From Altimarinus sp041659565 (GTDB taxonomy: Bacteria > Patescibacteriota > Gracilibacteria > BD1-5 > UBA6164): a DNA stretch of 64,000 nucleotides. A program made the position numbers and the translations under genes. The stretch spans positions 140,411 to 204,410 of the forward strand of contig JBAZXZ010000004.1 in the NCBI GenBank assembly GCA_041659565.1. Reading direction: 5' to 3'. This document shows positions 30,459-40,307 of this stretch, one piece after another (the stretch's first letter is position 1; each line of letters starts with the position of its first letter). Below the pieces are notes generated by a model that was given only the letters and a program-made list of their open reading frames with translations, ran no database searches and was not told the origin of the DNA.

Positions 30459-30998
30459 ATGAAAGAATTAACAGAAATATCACTTAAAACTATAGATTTT
30501 TATTTAAAAAACAAGAAAGAACCTACGGAACAAGATTTACAAATAAAAGATTCTTCATTACTTACGAAAAAAGGTTGTTTATTTATTACATTGTATAAAA
30601 ATTGAGAGATAAGATGATGAGCTTGAAATGTAAAAGAAATAGAACCAAATATAGTTTCAGAAACTATTAAAAATACTATTGAGGCAATAACTAATGATAA
30701 GAGATTTACTCCATTTACTACAGAAGATGTAAAAGATTTGAGAATAAGAATTGATTATATAAGTAAAAGGGAATTGCAACAAGAATGAAGGATGTATACT
30801 ATAGACCCTGTAAAATCAGGAGTTATAGCTATGAGTAAAGATTATAATAGTATTTGAATAGTACTACCAAATATAAGCTCTAAACTTCTAACTTGAGAAG
30901 ATTTTATACCGATTTTAGAAGCTAAGATGAATAAAAAATTCAATGAAAAAGATTGTTATCTTTATGAAATAAAAACAGATGTTTATACAAATTATTAG
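30459..30998 (+). CDS. AMMECR1-domain protein
   Basis: 179 residues, about the size of a stand-alone AMMECR1 domain. Family traits: K-K-G-C-L-F-I-T-L-Y near residue 40, G-E-I-R-G-G-A-G-N (the family's L-R-G-C-I-G equivalent), A-x-x-N-D-K-R-F-T-P-F near 80, then I-D-Y-I-S. In the invariant L-R-G-C the Cys is Gly-Ala here. The family is found in all domains of life and its biochemical role is unsettled; bacterial and archaeal forms are often fused to or near MEMO1 and radical SAM genes. Neighbours give no further hint. Confidence 0.78.
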
Positions 30999-31016
30999 TA
31001 AAATTTAAATTTATTT

Positions 31017-32135
31017 ATGGAAATTATACTTTGAGTAATAATTATATTTTTGATTTTAGTAGTATTTTTTTTGATTTTAAAATGAAGTAAGAAAGATGGG
31101 AATGATTCTATGAGATTACTCCAGGAACAGGTTTTAAATCTAAATAGGACATTGGACCAAAAACTTACTGAAAACACAAAAAGTATAGAGGATAAATTAA
31201 CAAGTACAAATAAAACACTTGATACTAGATTATCTGATGCAAATAAATTAATCACTGATAATATGCAAAAGACATTTGCAACTTCAAGTAAGATAAACGA
31301 AGATGCAAACAAAAGAATAGAAGATATAACAAAAAAATTAACTCAACTTGAGGAGACAAATAAACAAATTAAAGATATAGGATGACAACTTAGGTGACTT
31401 GAAAATATACTTAAGAATCCTAAACAAAGATGAAATTTATGAGAATATTTTTTACAAGAATTACTTGAAAATGTATTTACTCCAGAGCAATATAAAATTC
31501 AATATACAATTGAATGAGCTTGAATAGTTGATGCTGTTTTATTTATTGGTGGAAAAACTATTCCAATTGATTCAAAATTTCCACAGGAGAACTATGAGAG
31601 GCTTATAGCGGTAGAAGATGATATACATATAAAAAAATATTCATCAGAGCTTAAAAAAGACCTAAAAAACAGGATAGATGAAGTTTCAAAATATATAATT
31701 CCAGAAAAGGGAACAACAGATTTTGCTTTTATGTTAATTCCAGCTGAATGAATGTATTATGATATATTTATTAACAAGGTTTGAAATATAGAAGTTAGAA
31801 ACATTATTGAATATGCTTTTTCTAAAAAAGTTATTATTTGTTCTCCTTCTAGTTTTTATGCTTATCTCCAGACTGTTATACAATGAATGAAGGCTCTTCA
31901 AATAGAAGAACAAGCTAAAGAAATACAAAAATATGTTATAAAACTACAAAAAGATTTAGAAAAATACGAAGAAGTTTTTATAAAAGTTTGAAATAGTTTA
32001 TGAGCTACTGTAAATCATTATAATGATGCATATAAGAGATATAGTATAGTTGATAAAGATATTATAAAAATTACATTATGAGATTCAAGTTTAATAGATG
32101 TGTTGCAGTTAGAAAAACCAGATTTAGATATGTAA
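31017..32135 (+). CDS. rmuC: RmuC family protein
   Basis: 372 residues: an N-terminal membrane helix (about 2-24), a long coiled coil (about 35-125), then the RmuC nuclease-like core. Core motifs: L-G-E-Y-F-L-Q-E-L-L near 142, Q-Y-T-I-E-G-A-G near 163, P-I-D-S-K-F-P near 183, and A-F-M-L-I-P-A-E-G near 238. RmuC restrains recombination at repeats, including inverted repeats, in E. coli. It starts 18 bases after the AMMECR1 gene and ends before a bidirectional terminator shared with rpsU. Confidence 0.9.
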
Positions 32136-32167
32136 TTTGATATGTATTAAATAGTTAGTATTATAAT

Positions 32168-32208
32168 AAAAAAAAGAGTTTTCATTTTGATGAAAACTTT
32201 TTTTTTAT
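32168..32208. terminator. Bidirectional terminator between rmuC and rpsU
   Basis: Stem around GTTTTCA/TGAAAAC (32178-32184 with 32191-32197), extended by A and T tracts on the two sides. The two genes converge here. Confidence 0.75.
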
Positions 32209-32218
32209 TATTTTTAGA

Positions 32219-32419
32219 CTAAAAGTAACTTTTGTTATTTAAACTTCTGTAATGTTCTCTAACAATAGCAATTTCTCTTTTTTTTCTTTTACTAGTGTCT
32301 CCTACAGCATATCTTTCAGCTTTAAGTTTATTTGAAATTCTTGATTGAAAAAACAACTTTTTGTATTTTAAAATCAGTTTTTCATTAGTTTCTCCTTCTT
32401 TTCTTATTGAGTATATCAT
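32219..32419 (-). CDS. rpsU: Ribosomal protein bS21
   Basis: 66 residues, matching bS21 of the small ribosomal subunit: an S-I-R-K-E-G-E start, an L-x-x-Y-K-K-L-F-F helix near 18-24, and a basic stretch with K-R-K-K-R-E near 44-49. The C-terminus ends in an aromatic tail (H-Y-R-S-L-N-N-K-S-Y-F). bS21 sits next to the anti-Shine-Dalgarno end of 16S rRNA. This gene has the clearest Shine-Dalgarno in the window, AAAGGAG, whereas most others have none. That fits an autoregulatory arrangement as known in Bacteroidota (see findings). Confidence 0.85.
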   Translation of the reverse strand: MIYSIRKEGETNEKLILKYKKLFFQSRISNKLKAERYAVGDTSKRKKREIAIVREHYRSLNNKSYF

Positions 32420-32429
32420 ATAATTCTAT

Positions 32430-32436
32430 CTCCTTT
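32430..32436 (-). promoter_or_regulatory. Strong Shine-Dalgarno of rpsU
   Basis: AAAGGAG on the minus strand, 10 bases before the rpsU ATG. It is a full match to the core anti-Shine-Dalgarno. Other starts inspected have A/T-rich leaders without such a motif, apart from a weaker AAAGG before 62275. Confidence 0.75.
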
Positions 32437-32517
32437 AAGTTATAAATATAAGTACTATTATTGTATTTAAAATTTTTTTTTGTCAATAAATAATTTATAA
32501 ATATAATACATTTAAGA

Positions 32518-32551
32518 ATATAGAATGTAGAATGCAGGATATAGGAAAAAG
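32518..32551. repeat. Dispersed TAGAATG-type short repeat, copy 1
   Basis: The segment TAGAATGTAGAATGCAGGAT and its following ATAGGAAAAA recur with small changes at 63064-63096 and, on the minus strand, at 3454-3475 and 46781-46801, always between genes. Confidence 0.6.
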
Positions 32552-32587
32552 AATTTTAGAAAAATAATAATTTATAATCCCTGAAAT

Positions 32588-32938
32588 ATGAATAAAGATA
32601 GAATTAAGAAGCTTGAATCTTTAGCACAAAAGTTATTATCAGAAATAATTTTTGAAGAAGTAGAAGATGGTGAGAAAATATTTGGTATAATTACTATAAC
32701 TTGAGTAAAAATAAGCTCGGATTTATCTTATCTTGATGTTTTTGTAAGTTCATTTTTGCAAAAAGAGATATTACCAAAGACTTTAGCAAAGCATGGATAT
32801 GATATACAAAAGAGGTTTAATTTAAAAATGGGGCTAGTAAAAATACCAAAAATCAGATTTAGATATGATGATTCTTGAGAAAATTATGTAAGTATGGATG
32901 CTTTGTTTAGAGAGATAAAAGAAGAAATAGATAAATAA
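32588..32938 (+). CDS. rbfA: Ribosome-binding factor A
   Basis: 116 residues, typical RbfA length. The KH-like fold is visible: an N-terminal helix with L-x-x-L-A-Q-K-L-L-S-E-I, an I-T-G-V-K-I-S-S-D-L-S-Y-L-D-V-F-V-S pair of strands near 40-58 (the family V-x-x-S-x-D-L-x-x-A-x-V-Y), and K-I-P-K-I-R-F-R-Y-D near 88-98. RbfA helps mature the 5' end of 16S rRNA in the 30S subunit. It is divergent from rpsU and lies 20 bases upstream of trxB. Confidence 0.85.
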
Positions 32939-32958
32939 TAAAAATTAACTATAAATTT

Positions 32959-33876
32959 ATGCAACACTATGATTTAATAATTATTTGAGCTTGAAGTGCT
33001 TGATTACCAGCTTGAATGTATGCAAGTAGATACAATTTAAAAAATCTTATAATCTGAAGTATGCCAGGCTGAGCACTTGCAACTTCTCATAAAGTAGAAA
33101 ACTATCCAGGTACTATAAGTGCTCCTGGAAAAGAGATAATGGATAATTTTCGTCGCCATGCTGAAAGTTCATGAAGTGAGATAATTCAGGATACAGTTAT
33201 AAATGTAGATAAAAATGAAAATTGATTTGTGATTAAAACAGCTTCACAAAAAGAATTCAATTCAAAATTTGTAATTTATGCAACTTGAAATAAGTATAGA
33301 AAGCTAGGTTTTATATGAGAAAATGAGTTTTTATGAAAATGAGTAAGCTATTGTGCAACTTGTGATGCTATGTTTTTTAAGTGACTTGATGTTGCAATAG
33401 TTTGATGAGGTAACACAGCATTAACAGAGAGTCTTTTTTTAGCAGATATTTGTAAAAAAGTATACTTAATTCATAGAAGAGATACTTTTAGAGCTGAAAC
33501 TGTTCGGGTAAATAAAGTAAAAAATACTCCAAATATAGAAATGGTTTTAAATGAAGAAGTAGAAAGTGTAAATTGATCTATGTTTATGGAAGAAATTCAT
33601 CTAAAAAGTGGAAAAGTTTTGAAAGCTGATGGTCTATTTGTAGCAATAGGGAATGAACCAGATACAAAAATAATAGATCATTTAAATCCTTTAAAAGATG
33701 AAGAATGATGTTTAGTAGTTGACCAAAGACAAGAAACTTCAGTTCCAGGACTTTATGCAGCTTGAGATATAACAACAAACAGTAATAAATTTAGACAGAC
33801 TATTATGAGTGCTGCAGAAGGTTGTCTTGCTGCAAATAGTGTACATGAGGAGATAGTAAAGTTAGGGCATAATTAA
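32959..33876 (+). CDS. trxB: Thioredoxin reductase-like FAD/NAD(P) oxidoreductase
   Basis: 305 residues, the normal length. The FAD-binding loop G-A-G-S-A-G-L-P-A-G-M is near residue 10, with four of its glycines written TGA. The redox site is C-A-T-C-D near residue 137 (classical TrxB: C-A-T-C-D). The NAD(P) loop G-G-G-N-T-A near 154 is followed by H-R-R-D-x-F-R-A, the NADPH-type basic motif. The late A-G-D-I motif near 272 is present. It reduces thioredoxin with NADPH. Its stop codon overlaps the end of the convergent gene at 33873. Confidence 0.93.
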
Positions 33877-34574
33877 TACTCAATCTCCATATTAATTTTC
33901 TCTCCCTTAAATCATAAATCTTCATAATTATAATTAAGTACTTTTGCTAAGTTTAATGAAAGTATATGTTCTTCTTTGATTTGATTTTCCATAAAAGTTT
34001 TTTCTTCGTCTCAAAGTTTATCTATATAGATTCAAGCAATACTTCATCTATTTACTCCTTTGTACATAGCTTTTACTTGTCCAGCTTCTCTGATTGGTGG
34101 TATAAAAAATATATCTTTTCAATATCTTTTATAATCACTTCATCTCCACATAAGATTATTTAATTTTACAGAAGCTGAAACTAAAGGAATTTTGTAATCA
34201 ACTTTAAAACAATTTATACTTTCATCAAAAAATCATAATTCTTCATAATATTTTTCTAGCATTTCGACTTCTTCTTTTAGTGTAATTCATATTATATGAG
34301 TTCTTTTTTTTGTATTAATTGCCTCTTCAAATATTTGAGTAAATATTTCTAGTTCATCTTTTGGTGAGAATACTTCGCTCCACATAGCAGGATGAACTTT
34401 TATCTTTTCTAGTAGAGTATCATTTTTTTTCTCTTTTAGTAAATCTTCCATAAATATTATTTTTGTGTCATTTGATTTTATTCAAGTTGAAAAATCGTAA
34501 ATTTCAAATAGGAATTTATTGTCGAAATAGTTTTTGTCGATATCAATTATTTTGTTTTTTAGAATTTGTTTCAT
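33873..34574 (-). CDS. Hypothetical protein (233 residues)
   Basis: Soluble, charged protein with no membrane segment or signal peptide and no family recognised. Notable parts are an S-A-S-V-K-L-N-N-L-M-W-R-G-S segment near residue 133 and an I-P-P-I-R-E-A-G-Q-V segment near residue 158. It starts 20 bases after the RNase HII-QueH fusion gene on the same strand, so the two are probably co-transcribed. Its stop overlaps the trxB stop. Confidence 0.6.
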
Positions 34575-34594
34575 TTTATTTTTTAACAATATAA

Positions 34595-35755
34595 TTACTT
34601 CTTACTATAAACACATCCACAGTAGTCTTGTCTGTAGATTTTGTGTTTTTTAGTATATTCTATACTTCTTTTAAATCAATCATTTTTTTTGAAATCTAAT
34701 TTTAGAAATTCTAATTTATCTTTTAGATTAAGTTTTTCTCATAATACGAAAATCTTTTTGTCATCTTTGTGTGGTGAAATTGTTAGGGTAGTAGTCCAGT
34801 ATTGTATTCCTAGTTTTTTTGCTTCTATAGAGGTTCTTGTTAATCTCATATCATAACATTTTTCACATCTTTCTCATTTTTCTGGACAATTTTCTAATCA
34901 TTTAGTATTTATAAAAAAATTATCTATATCATATTCTCAAATTATATAAGGAACTTGCTCTATTTCACAAACTTTTTTAAATGCTTTTAATCTTTTATTG
35001 TATTCAGATTTTGGGTGAATATTAGGGTCATACCAAAAACATGTTAAATCATATTGATCTTTTAAATCTATAATTGGAATTGTAGCATCTGGTCAACAAC
35101 ATATATGAAGGAGTAGTTTTTCTTTTTGTTCAAGTATTTTCTTCACAGGTTTATATGTGATTCTATGAATTCAAGTGACTTTATTTTTTCAAGTGAGGTA
35201 ATCTGAATGTTTCTTTGTTCCATATCATTTATGATTTTCTAAACTTAAATCAGGGTAGATAGATGCATAAGTATCAATTAATTTATCTCTAAAAACTTTG
35301 GCTATAATTGAAGCAGCTCAAATCTCAATTATTTTTGCATCTCATCATATTACATAAACAGGCTTTTTATCTAATTCTTCAAATGTATAATTATCGTTTC
35401 AATCAACTAAAACGGTATCTATATCTTCTTTTTTTATCTTTCTCAATAATTCTATTAAGGATCTTCTCATCGCTTCTTTATTAGCCTTTTTTATGTTAAT
35501 TTCATCAATTATATAATTATCCACAACTCAGACTCAAAAATATACTGAAGGATTTTCTCATAGAGATAAATCAACAAGTTTTTTAAATATTTCTTCTCTT
35601 TTTTTTGCACTCAATTTTTTACTATCATTTATTTTAGATAATAATTCTTTTGATGGAAGATTTTTTGGATTAAAAGTTAAAGCACAAGCAACAACTGGAC
35701 CTAGCCAAGGGCCTCGTCCAGCTTCATCTATTCAGATTTTGTATTTTTTTTGCAT
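34595..35755 (-). CDS. Ribonuclease HII - epoxyqueuosine reductase QueH fusion
   Basis: 386 residues in one frame without a stop. Residues about 1-205 are RNase HII: I-G-I-D-E-A-G-R-G-P-W-L-G-P near residue 6, N-D-S-K-K-L-S near 46, V-D-G-N-D near 115, and a late A-S-I-I-A-K-V-x-R-D with H-K-G-Y-G-T-K. Residues about 215-386 are QueH: L-L-L-H-I-C-C-G-P-D-A near 217, E-R-C-E-K-C-Y-D-M-R-L near 290, and a final D-Y-C-G-C-V-Y-S. These give the cluster-binding Cys pairs. RNase HII removes ribonucleotides from DNA; QueH makes queuosine in tRNA anticodons. The linker is only about 10 residues. Confidence 0.88.
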
Positions 35756-35768
35756 AAATTTAGTAAAA

Positions 35769-36029
35769 TTATTTTCTATCAGAAAATCAAATCATTGCTT
35801 TAAGTCAGTATTTATTTTTGTTTTTTATTATAAATCAGTTTTTATTTGATATAACTATCATTTTTTTCATAATTTGTCATCTAAAATATATATCTCTAAT
35901 TTTTTCTAATTTTTTCCATCAAAGTTTTCTAATTTCATAGTCTCAGTCTTCAAATTCATAAGATAATCCTACCCAATTTCATTTTCAGATAACAAGAGAA
36001 AATCAAAATTCGTTGTAAGTTGTTTTCAT
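35769..36029 (-). CDS. Small basic protein, unknown
   Basis: 86 residues, starting after a minus-strand terminator and ending 13 bases before the RNase HII-QueH start, so it likely opens that operon. It has a Trp/Tyr-rich first half (G-N-W-V-G-L-S-Y-E-F-E) and a lysine-rich second half. Glycines are all TGA except one. No family recognised. The reading frame is clean, but the gene rests on length and position only. Confidence 0.5.
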
Positions 36030-36035
36030 ACAAAA

Positions 36036-36061
36036 AAGCTAGAAATAATTATCTCTAGCTT
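36036..36061 (-). terminator. Minus-strand terminator after the ArgA-like gene
   Basis: Stem AGCTAGA (36037-36043) with TCTAGCT (36054-36060), followed on the minus strand by a six-T run. It lies 28 bases past the ArgA-like stop codon. Confidence 0.7.
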
Positions 36062-36089
36062 AAATGTTTTACATATAAAGTCAAAAAAA

Positions 36090-37290
36090 TTAAGTATTTT
36101 TTTCATAAATGTATAAATTTGCTCATGTTTCTGATTTTTCTCATTCTATTTTCTTAAATCAAAGTTTCTCAAAAAATCATCATGATTTTGAATATGCAAA
36201 GACTACAGCTTCTTTTTTTATTTCAAATCACAAAAGTTTTCAGATTCAATTTCATTCTTTTGATGCATATAAACATTTTAATAATTTTCATTTTTTTCAT
36301 TTTATTTCTGTATCACTTAATGCATATCCTCATAAAATAGTTCATTCAAGTTCTAAAACTTTATATGAATTAAATATTTCAGTTTTCTTTTCTTCATCCC
36401 TTTTTTTCCACTTTTTTTCGGATATATTTTTATCATATATCAACTCAAACATAGCTCTATTTTCTAGTTTTTTATATTTTGCTTTATCTAAATCTATAAA
36501 CATTGTTCATGATCAAAATCATTCTAATTCTTTTTTTAGACCAGACAGACTTGTTATAGCAATTTTGGATATTCAAACTTCAATTAATGAATTAATTATT
36601 TGTATTTTTTTCATCATTCCTCAATCAACTTTTATATATTTATCTTCTCAATTTAAAACTTGTTCTAATTTCTTTTTAGTCATAAAAGTAATTGTTTCCA
36701 TTTTTGTATTATTTAATCATCATGTTCAAGTTAAAAAAATTATATTAGAAATTATATTAGTATATTTTTCTGCAATTTTTTTAACTATATCATCGGCATT
36801 TATATTTAATATATTATCATTTCATAATTCTACTCAAACAAAAGGAATTAAATTGATTTTATTTTTATCAAAAGATTTCAAGATTTTTTTGGGAATTCAA
36901 ACTTCTCAAAGTCATTGTTGTTTTATACATTGAGTATCATTTGGAGTAAAAATATTTAAATTTTCTTCTCAAAATAAAGTTTTAAGTTTTGTAAATAAAG
37001 TTTTATAAGCTGGAATAACTCACTTTTCTAATATATTTTTATCTGTATAATTTTTTCCATCTTTTCATTTTTTTCTTACTTTTCAAGTTTGTTTTTCATA
37101 CTCTTTAGTAATTTGAGATCATCATCAATAAACCAATATTATAGGGATTCACTTTGATTTTAACTTTTTTATGTATTCTACAAAATCAATAAAATCATTA
37201 CTTTCAAGTAATTCTCAGCTAATCTTTAATATTAAAAACTTTTCTTCTTTATAGATATCTAAATAAGGGCTATCTGGGTAATTTTTCCAT
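36090..37290 (-). CDS. ArgA-like amino-acid kinase plus acetyltransferase, 5' frameshift
   Basis: About 400 residues. The N-terminal part is an amino-acid kinase domain of the N-acetylglutamate kinase/synthase type: F-L-I-L-K-I-S-G-E-L-L, then I-I-L-V-Y-G-G-G-S-Q-I, and a later D-G-G-M-M-K-K-I segment. The last 130 residues are a GNAT acetyltransferase (A-S-K-E-W-N-G-I-G-K-L-L, F-F-E-K-L-G-F). The open frame has no usual start codon. ATG at 37290 reads only six codons before TAG. Removing one A from the run of five at 37282-37286 would join that ATG to the long frame (M-E-N-Y-P-D-S). This is a sequencing error, a mutation or a slippage site. No other arginine genes are present. Confidence 0.65.
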
Positions 37291-37325
37291 ATTGTTAAAA
37301 TTAGAAAATAAAAAAAAATTTTTTA

Positions 37326-37359
37326 CAAAAAAACTTCGGGATTTCTCTCGAAGTTTTTA
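37326..37359. terminator. Hairpin with A/T tails upstream of the ArgA-like gene
   Basis: Stem AACTTCG (37332-37338) with CGAAGTT (37349-37355), A tract before and T tract after, so it can act on both strands. It lies between the radical SAM gene and the ArgA-like gene, both on the minus strand. Confidence 0.65.
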
Positions 37360-37459
37360 TCTAAATGAATTATAATACACTTAAATAATGACTTTGAGTG
37401 AAATCTCATTAAATCTTTGTCTTCTTATAGAATATGTATTAAATATAGTAAACATTTTC

Positions 37460-37484
37460 TTTAAAGTTATAAATAAACTTTAAA
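37460..37484. promoter_or_regulatory. Inverted repeat between the radical SAM and ArgA-like genes
   Basis: Perfect 9-bp arms TTTAAAGTT and AACTTTAAA with a 7-base centre. It lies in the 198-base gap below the radical SAM stop. It may be an operator or part of a transcript 3' end. Nothing else was recognised in this gap. Confidence 0.3.
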
Positions 37485-37560
37485 TGTATTTTAAATAAAA
37501 AATAATAAAAAGCAAATTTCTCTTAAAAACCACTTTGAAAATCAAATATAAAATTATAAA

Positions 37561-38586
37561 TTACCATAAAAGAGACCTTTCAATTTGTTGAGGGATACTT
37601 ATTCATCTAGATCTATAATTTATCAATCTTGGCTCACATCAAAATCAAGAAAATTCTCTATTTTTTATAAAAGACTCCAATGTTCATTTTCATGGAATAA
37701 ATGTAGGAGGATTATTTTCCTCTCATTTTGTTCCTACACAAGAATAAATTCTTCATTCATTAGTTACATATACTCATCAAACTCTTTGAATACAATTTGT
37801 AGCTTGAGGATAAAAAAGATCTATTGGTAATTTTATTCAAAATTCTCTTTCATCTATATCTTTAAGCTTATCTCTTAATTCACCTAATTTTACAAGAGAA
37901 CATTCATCATCTGGGGTAGAAGAATCAAATGGTATAAATGTTTTTATAAGAGGCATTATATTATTTTTTCGACAATATCTAAATATGTCTGGTATCTCAT
38001 CAACATTGCTTTTCATTACCAAAATATCAGCACCAACCCTTGTTGTTATACGATTAATTCAATTTAAATTCATAGTTTCTCATCTTGTAAATCATTTTTT
38101 TATTAATAATTTTAAAGTCTCATTCCTTTGATTTAAGTAATCAAAATTTACTCATACATAGTCATTTTGTTTTTTAGTAAAAGACCATAATTTTATCACA
38201 AAACTAATATCTCTATATTTTTCTATATTTTTTTCTTCAAAGAATTTTGTAGCTCAATTTGAAAATACTATAGTTTTCATAGATAACTCTCTAGTTTTAT
38301 TAATCATTTGAATTAATACTGGGTGAATAGTTGGTTCTCAAGCTCATACTATATCAACAGCCTCAACTCAAAGTTTTCATGCTTCAATAATTAATTTAAC
38401 TTTATCAGGAATATTTGTATCTATAGGTTTTAATTTTTCATTTCACTTTTTAACAAAACATACTGGACATTTTAAATTACAACCACTTGGAGTTTCAGTA
38501 CATAATCTTATTAATCGATTATTAACAACAGTATTTGTTATATGTTTTTCAGAAATATTCCATCATTTTATTATAGGTGCTAACAT
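37561..38586 (-). CDS. Radical SAM protein with SPASM-like C-terminus
   Basis: 341 residues. The cluster motif C-N-L-K-C-P-V-C (C-x3-C-x2-C) is near residue 35, followed by G-A-G-E-P-T near 81 (the family G-G-E-P SAM-binding strand). Later cysteines near 265-310 (C-I-Q-R-V-G-G, Y-S-C-V-G-T, F-G-C-E-P) with a G-R-I-Y-S-C segment suggest an auxiliary iron-sulphur cluster of SPASM type. Such enzymes often modify peptides or make cofactors. No precursor peptide was recognised. It is divergent from a TrmB-like regulator across a 138-base gap holding a palindrome, so the regulator probably controls it. Confidence 0.8.
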
Positions 38587-38690
38587 AATTATTTTTATTA
38601 TTAAATATGTATTTATAGTTATAAATAACAATTAATAAATATATTTTAAAAATAAACTTGCATTTAGTCAATTTATAAATAAATTATAAG

Positions 38691-38708
38691 TGTCGATAAA
38701 TATCAACA
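38691..38708. promoter_or_regulatory. Palindromic operator candidate between radical SAM and TrmB-like genes
   Basis: TGTCGATAAATATCAACA is an imperfect 18-bp palindrome (TGT-x-GATA-AA-TATC-x-ACA), 16 bases before the regulator ATG. The upstream sequence also has TATAAATAAATTATAAG. Position and symmetry suit autoregulation and control of the divergent gene. Confidence 0.45.
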
Positions 38709-38724
38709 GTATTAAATAATAATT

Positions 38725-39444
38725 ATGATAAAAGAAAAATTAATTAAACTTTGATTTAGTGAGAAAGAAATAGAAATTCTTTTGACTCTTTATAAATTAT
38801 GACAATCAGTTGCATCTACATTAGCAAGAATAACATCCATTAAAAGAGCATCTGTTTACGATATTTTAAATAGTTTAATTCAAAAATGATTAGTTTCAAC
38901 TTTTATACAATGATGAATTACCTATTTTGCTATAGATGATATAAACAAGATTTTATATACAGAAAGAGAGAAATTAAAAATTGCTGAAAATGTTATTACT
39001 GAAATTAAGAATATAAAAAATTTTGGTGAATGAACACAAGTAAATTATTATAAAGGAGCTGAATGATATAGAGAAATGTATAATGAAATTTCAGATAATA
39101 AAATATCAGAATTATTAGTAATAATAAATCTTGATGAACATTATTGATTAATAAGTGATGAAACAGAAAAAGAATGGATCAAAAAAAGAATAAAAAATAA
39201 AATAAATGTCAGATTAATTACACAAAAAACTGAATTATCAATTGATTTAAAAAAACAAGACAAAAAAGAACTTAGAAAGACTAAGTTTTTATGAGACGAT
39301 CAATTATTTACAAGTAGTCTAATGTTATATAAAAATTTTGTTTATTTATTCGATCCAAAAGAGAAAAGCTGAATAAGAATTCACAATGAAAGTTTTTATA
39401 TTATGTTTAAAGAAATATTTGAAGTTTATTGGGATATTTGTTAG
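38725..39444 (+). CDS. TrmB-like transcriptional regulator
   Basis: 239 residues. A winged helix-turn-helix occupies about residues 10-75: L-G-F-S-E-K-E-I-E-I-L-L-T-L-Y, then S-V-A-S-T-L-A-R-I-T-S-I-K-R-A-S-V-Y-D-I-L recognition helices and a G-L-V-S-T wing. This is the TrmB family pattern, often used for sugar or metabolite sensing. After a short coiled linker (about 85-110) comes an effector domain with Y-Y-K-G-A-E-G, typical of the TrmB C-terminal region. Divergent from the radical SAM gene. Confidence 0.78.
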
Positions 39445-39482
39445 ACTCAATTTTTTAAAATCCACAAAACTAAATTACTATT

Positions 39483-40304
39483 TTAATTTCTTTTTTTTCA
39501 ACTCTTCAAAAAATTCTCTCCACTAATTACACTTTTTCAAATCTCTTTTTCTGTTTCTTTCCTTGCATTTCAAGCGACTTTTCATCATCTATTGGCTACT
39601 TTTTTATTATTTTCAAAATTTTCAGGTTTTTCTGTTTTTGAAATTTCAGTTGTAATTTTTTCTCAAAGCATTGTAAATATAAGTTCTAAATCTGTCATAT
39701 GATCTCTCAGATTTGATTTTGATTTTTCAGGAATATTTTTAAATTTTTTATATTCACTTGGAGTCATACCAAAAGTAGCTTTGCTTATTTCTGCTGTTAA
39801 TATAGAAAAATCTTTGTTATTTGTAATTCCTCTATCTTTCCATTCATCTGTTAAATCTTGACGAATAGCAATTCCACGAAGTCTTTTATCTATCCAATCT
39901 TTAGAATATCATTTTTTCTCATAAAGATCTTTTATTCTATCTTGTGCTAATTCTGGATTTTCTATTTCTTGAACTCTTTCATATCCTACTTTTGATAACC
40001 ATCTTTTAAATGGTTCCGCTTTGTGGCTTGGAATTGACTGAATAATACGAAAAATTCATTCAGTATTTGCACAATCAGTATTATATTTTTTTCAATCAGA
40101 ACTTTCTAATTTCAGTTGTCGACAAATTGTCGATAACTCAGATTGTTCATCTTCCCCCATTCTTTTTTTAGTTCTATACCAATAATCTTTTGGATCAAGA
40201 CTTTCAGTTAATGCTCAAACAACATCAATAACTGAAAAATACCATTCATCGTTATAATAAACTCTACGAATTTTTTGCGATTCAAAAAGTATTATTTTAT
40301 TCAT
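39483..40304 (-). CDS. BRO-N domain protein (phage antirepressor/DinD-like)
   Basis: 273 residues. A BRO-N domain starts at once: I-R-R-V-Y-Y-N-D-E-W-Y-F-S-V-I-D-V-V near 12-30, D-P-K-D-Y-W-Y-R-T-K-K-R near 38, and D-C-A-N-T-E-G-I-F-R-I-I-Q-S near 78. This is followed by a K-A-E-P-F-K-R-W-L segment and a conserved C-terminal part (K-A-T-F-G-M-T-P-S-E-Y-K-K) seen in chromosomal BRO/DinD-like proteins. Such proteins bind DNA and are common in phages and small bacterial genomes. No other phage genes surround it. A 9-bp inverted repeat lies just upstream. Confidence 0.82.
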
Positions 40305-40307
40305 ATC

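Noticed and set aside
36109..36933. 274-codon plus-strand open frame
   Set aside because: It is the shadow of the minus-strand ArgA-like gene; its product is dominated by Ser, Phe, His and Ile with no domain, while the minus strand gives clear kinase and GNAT motifs.
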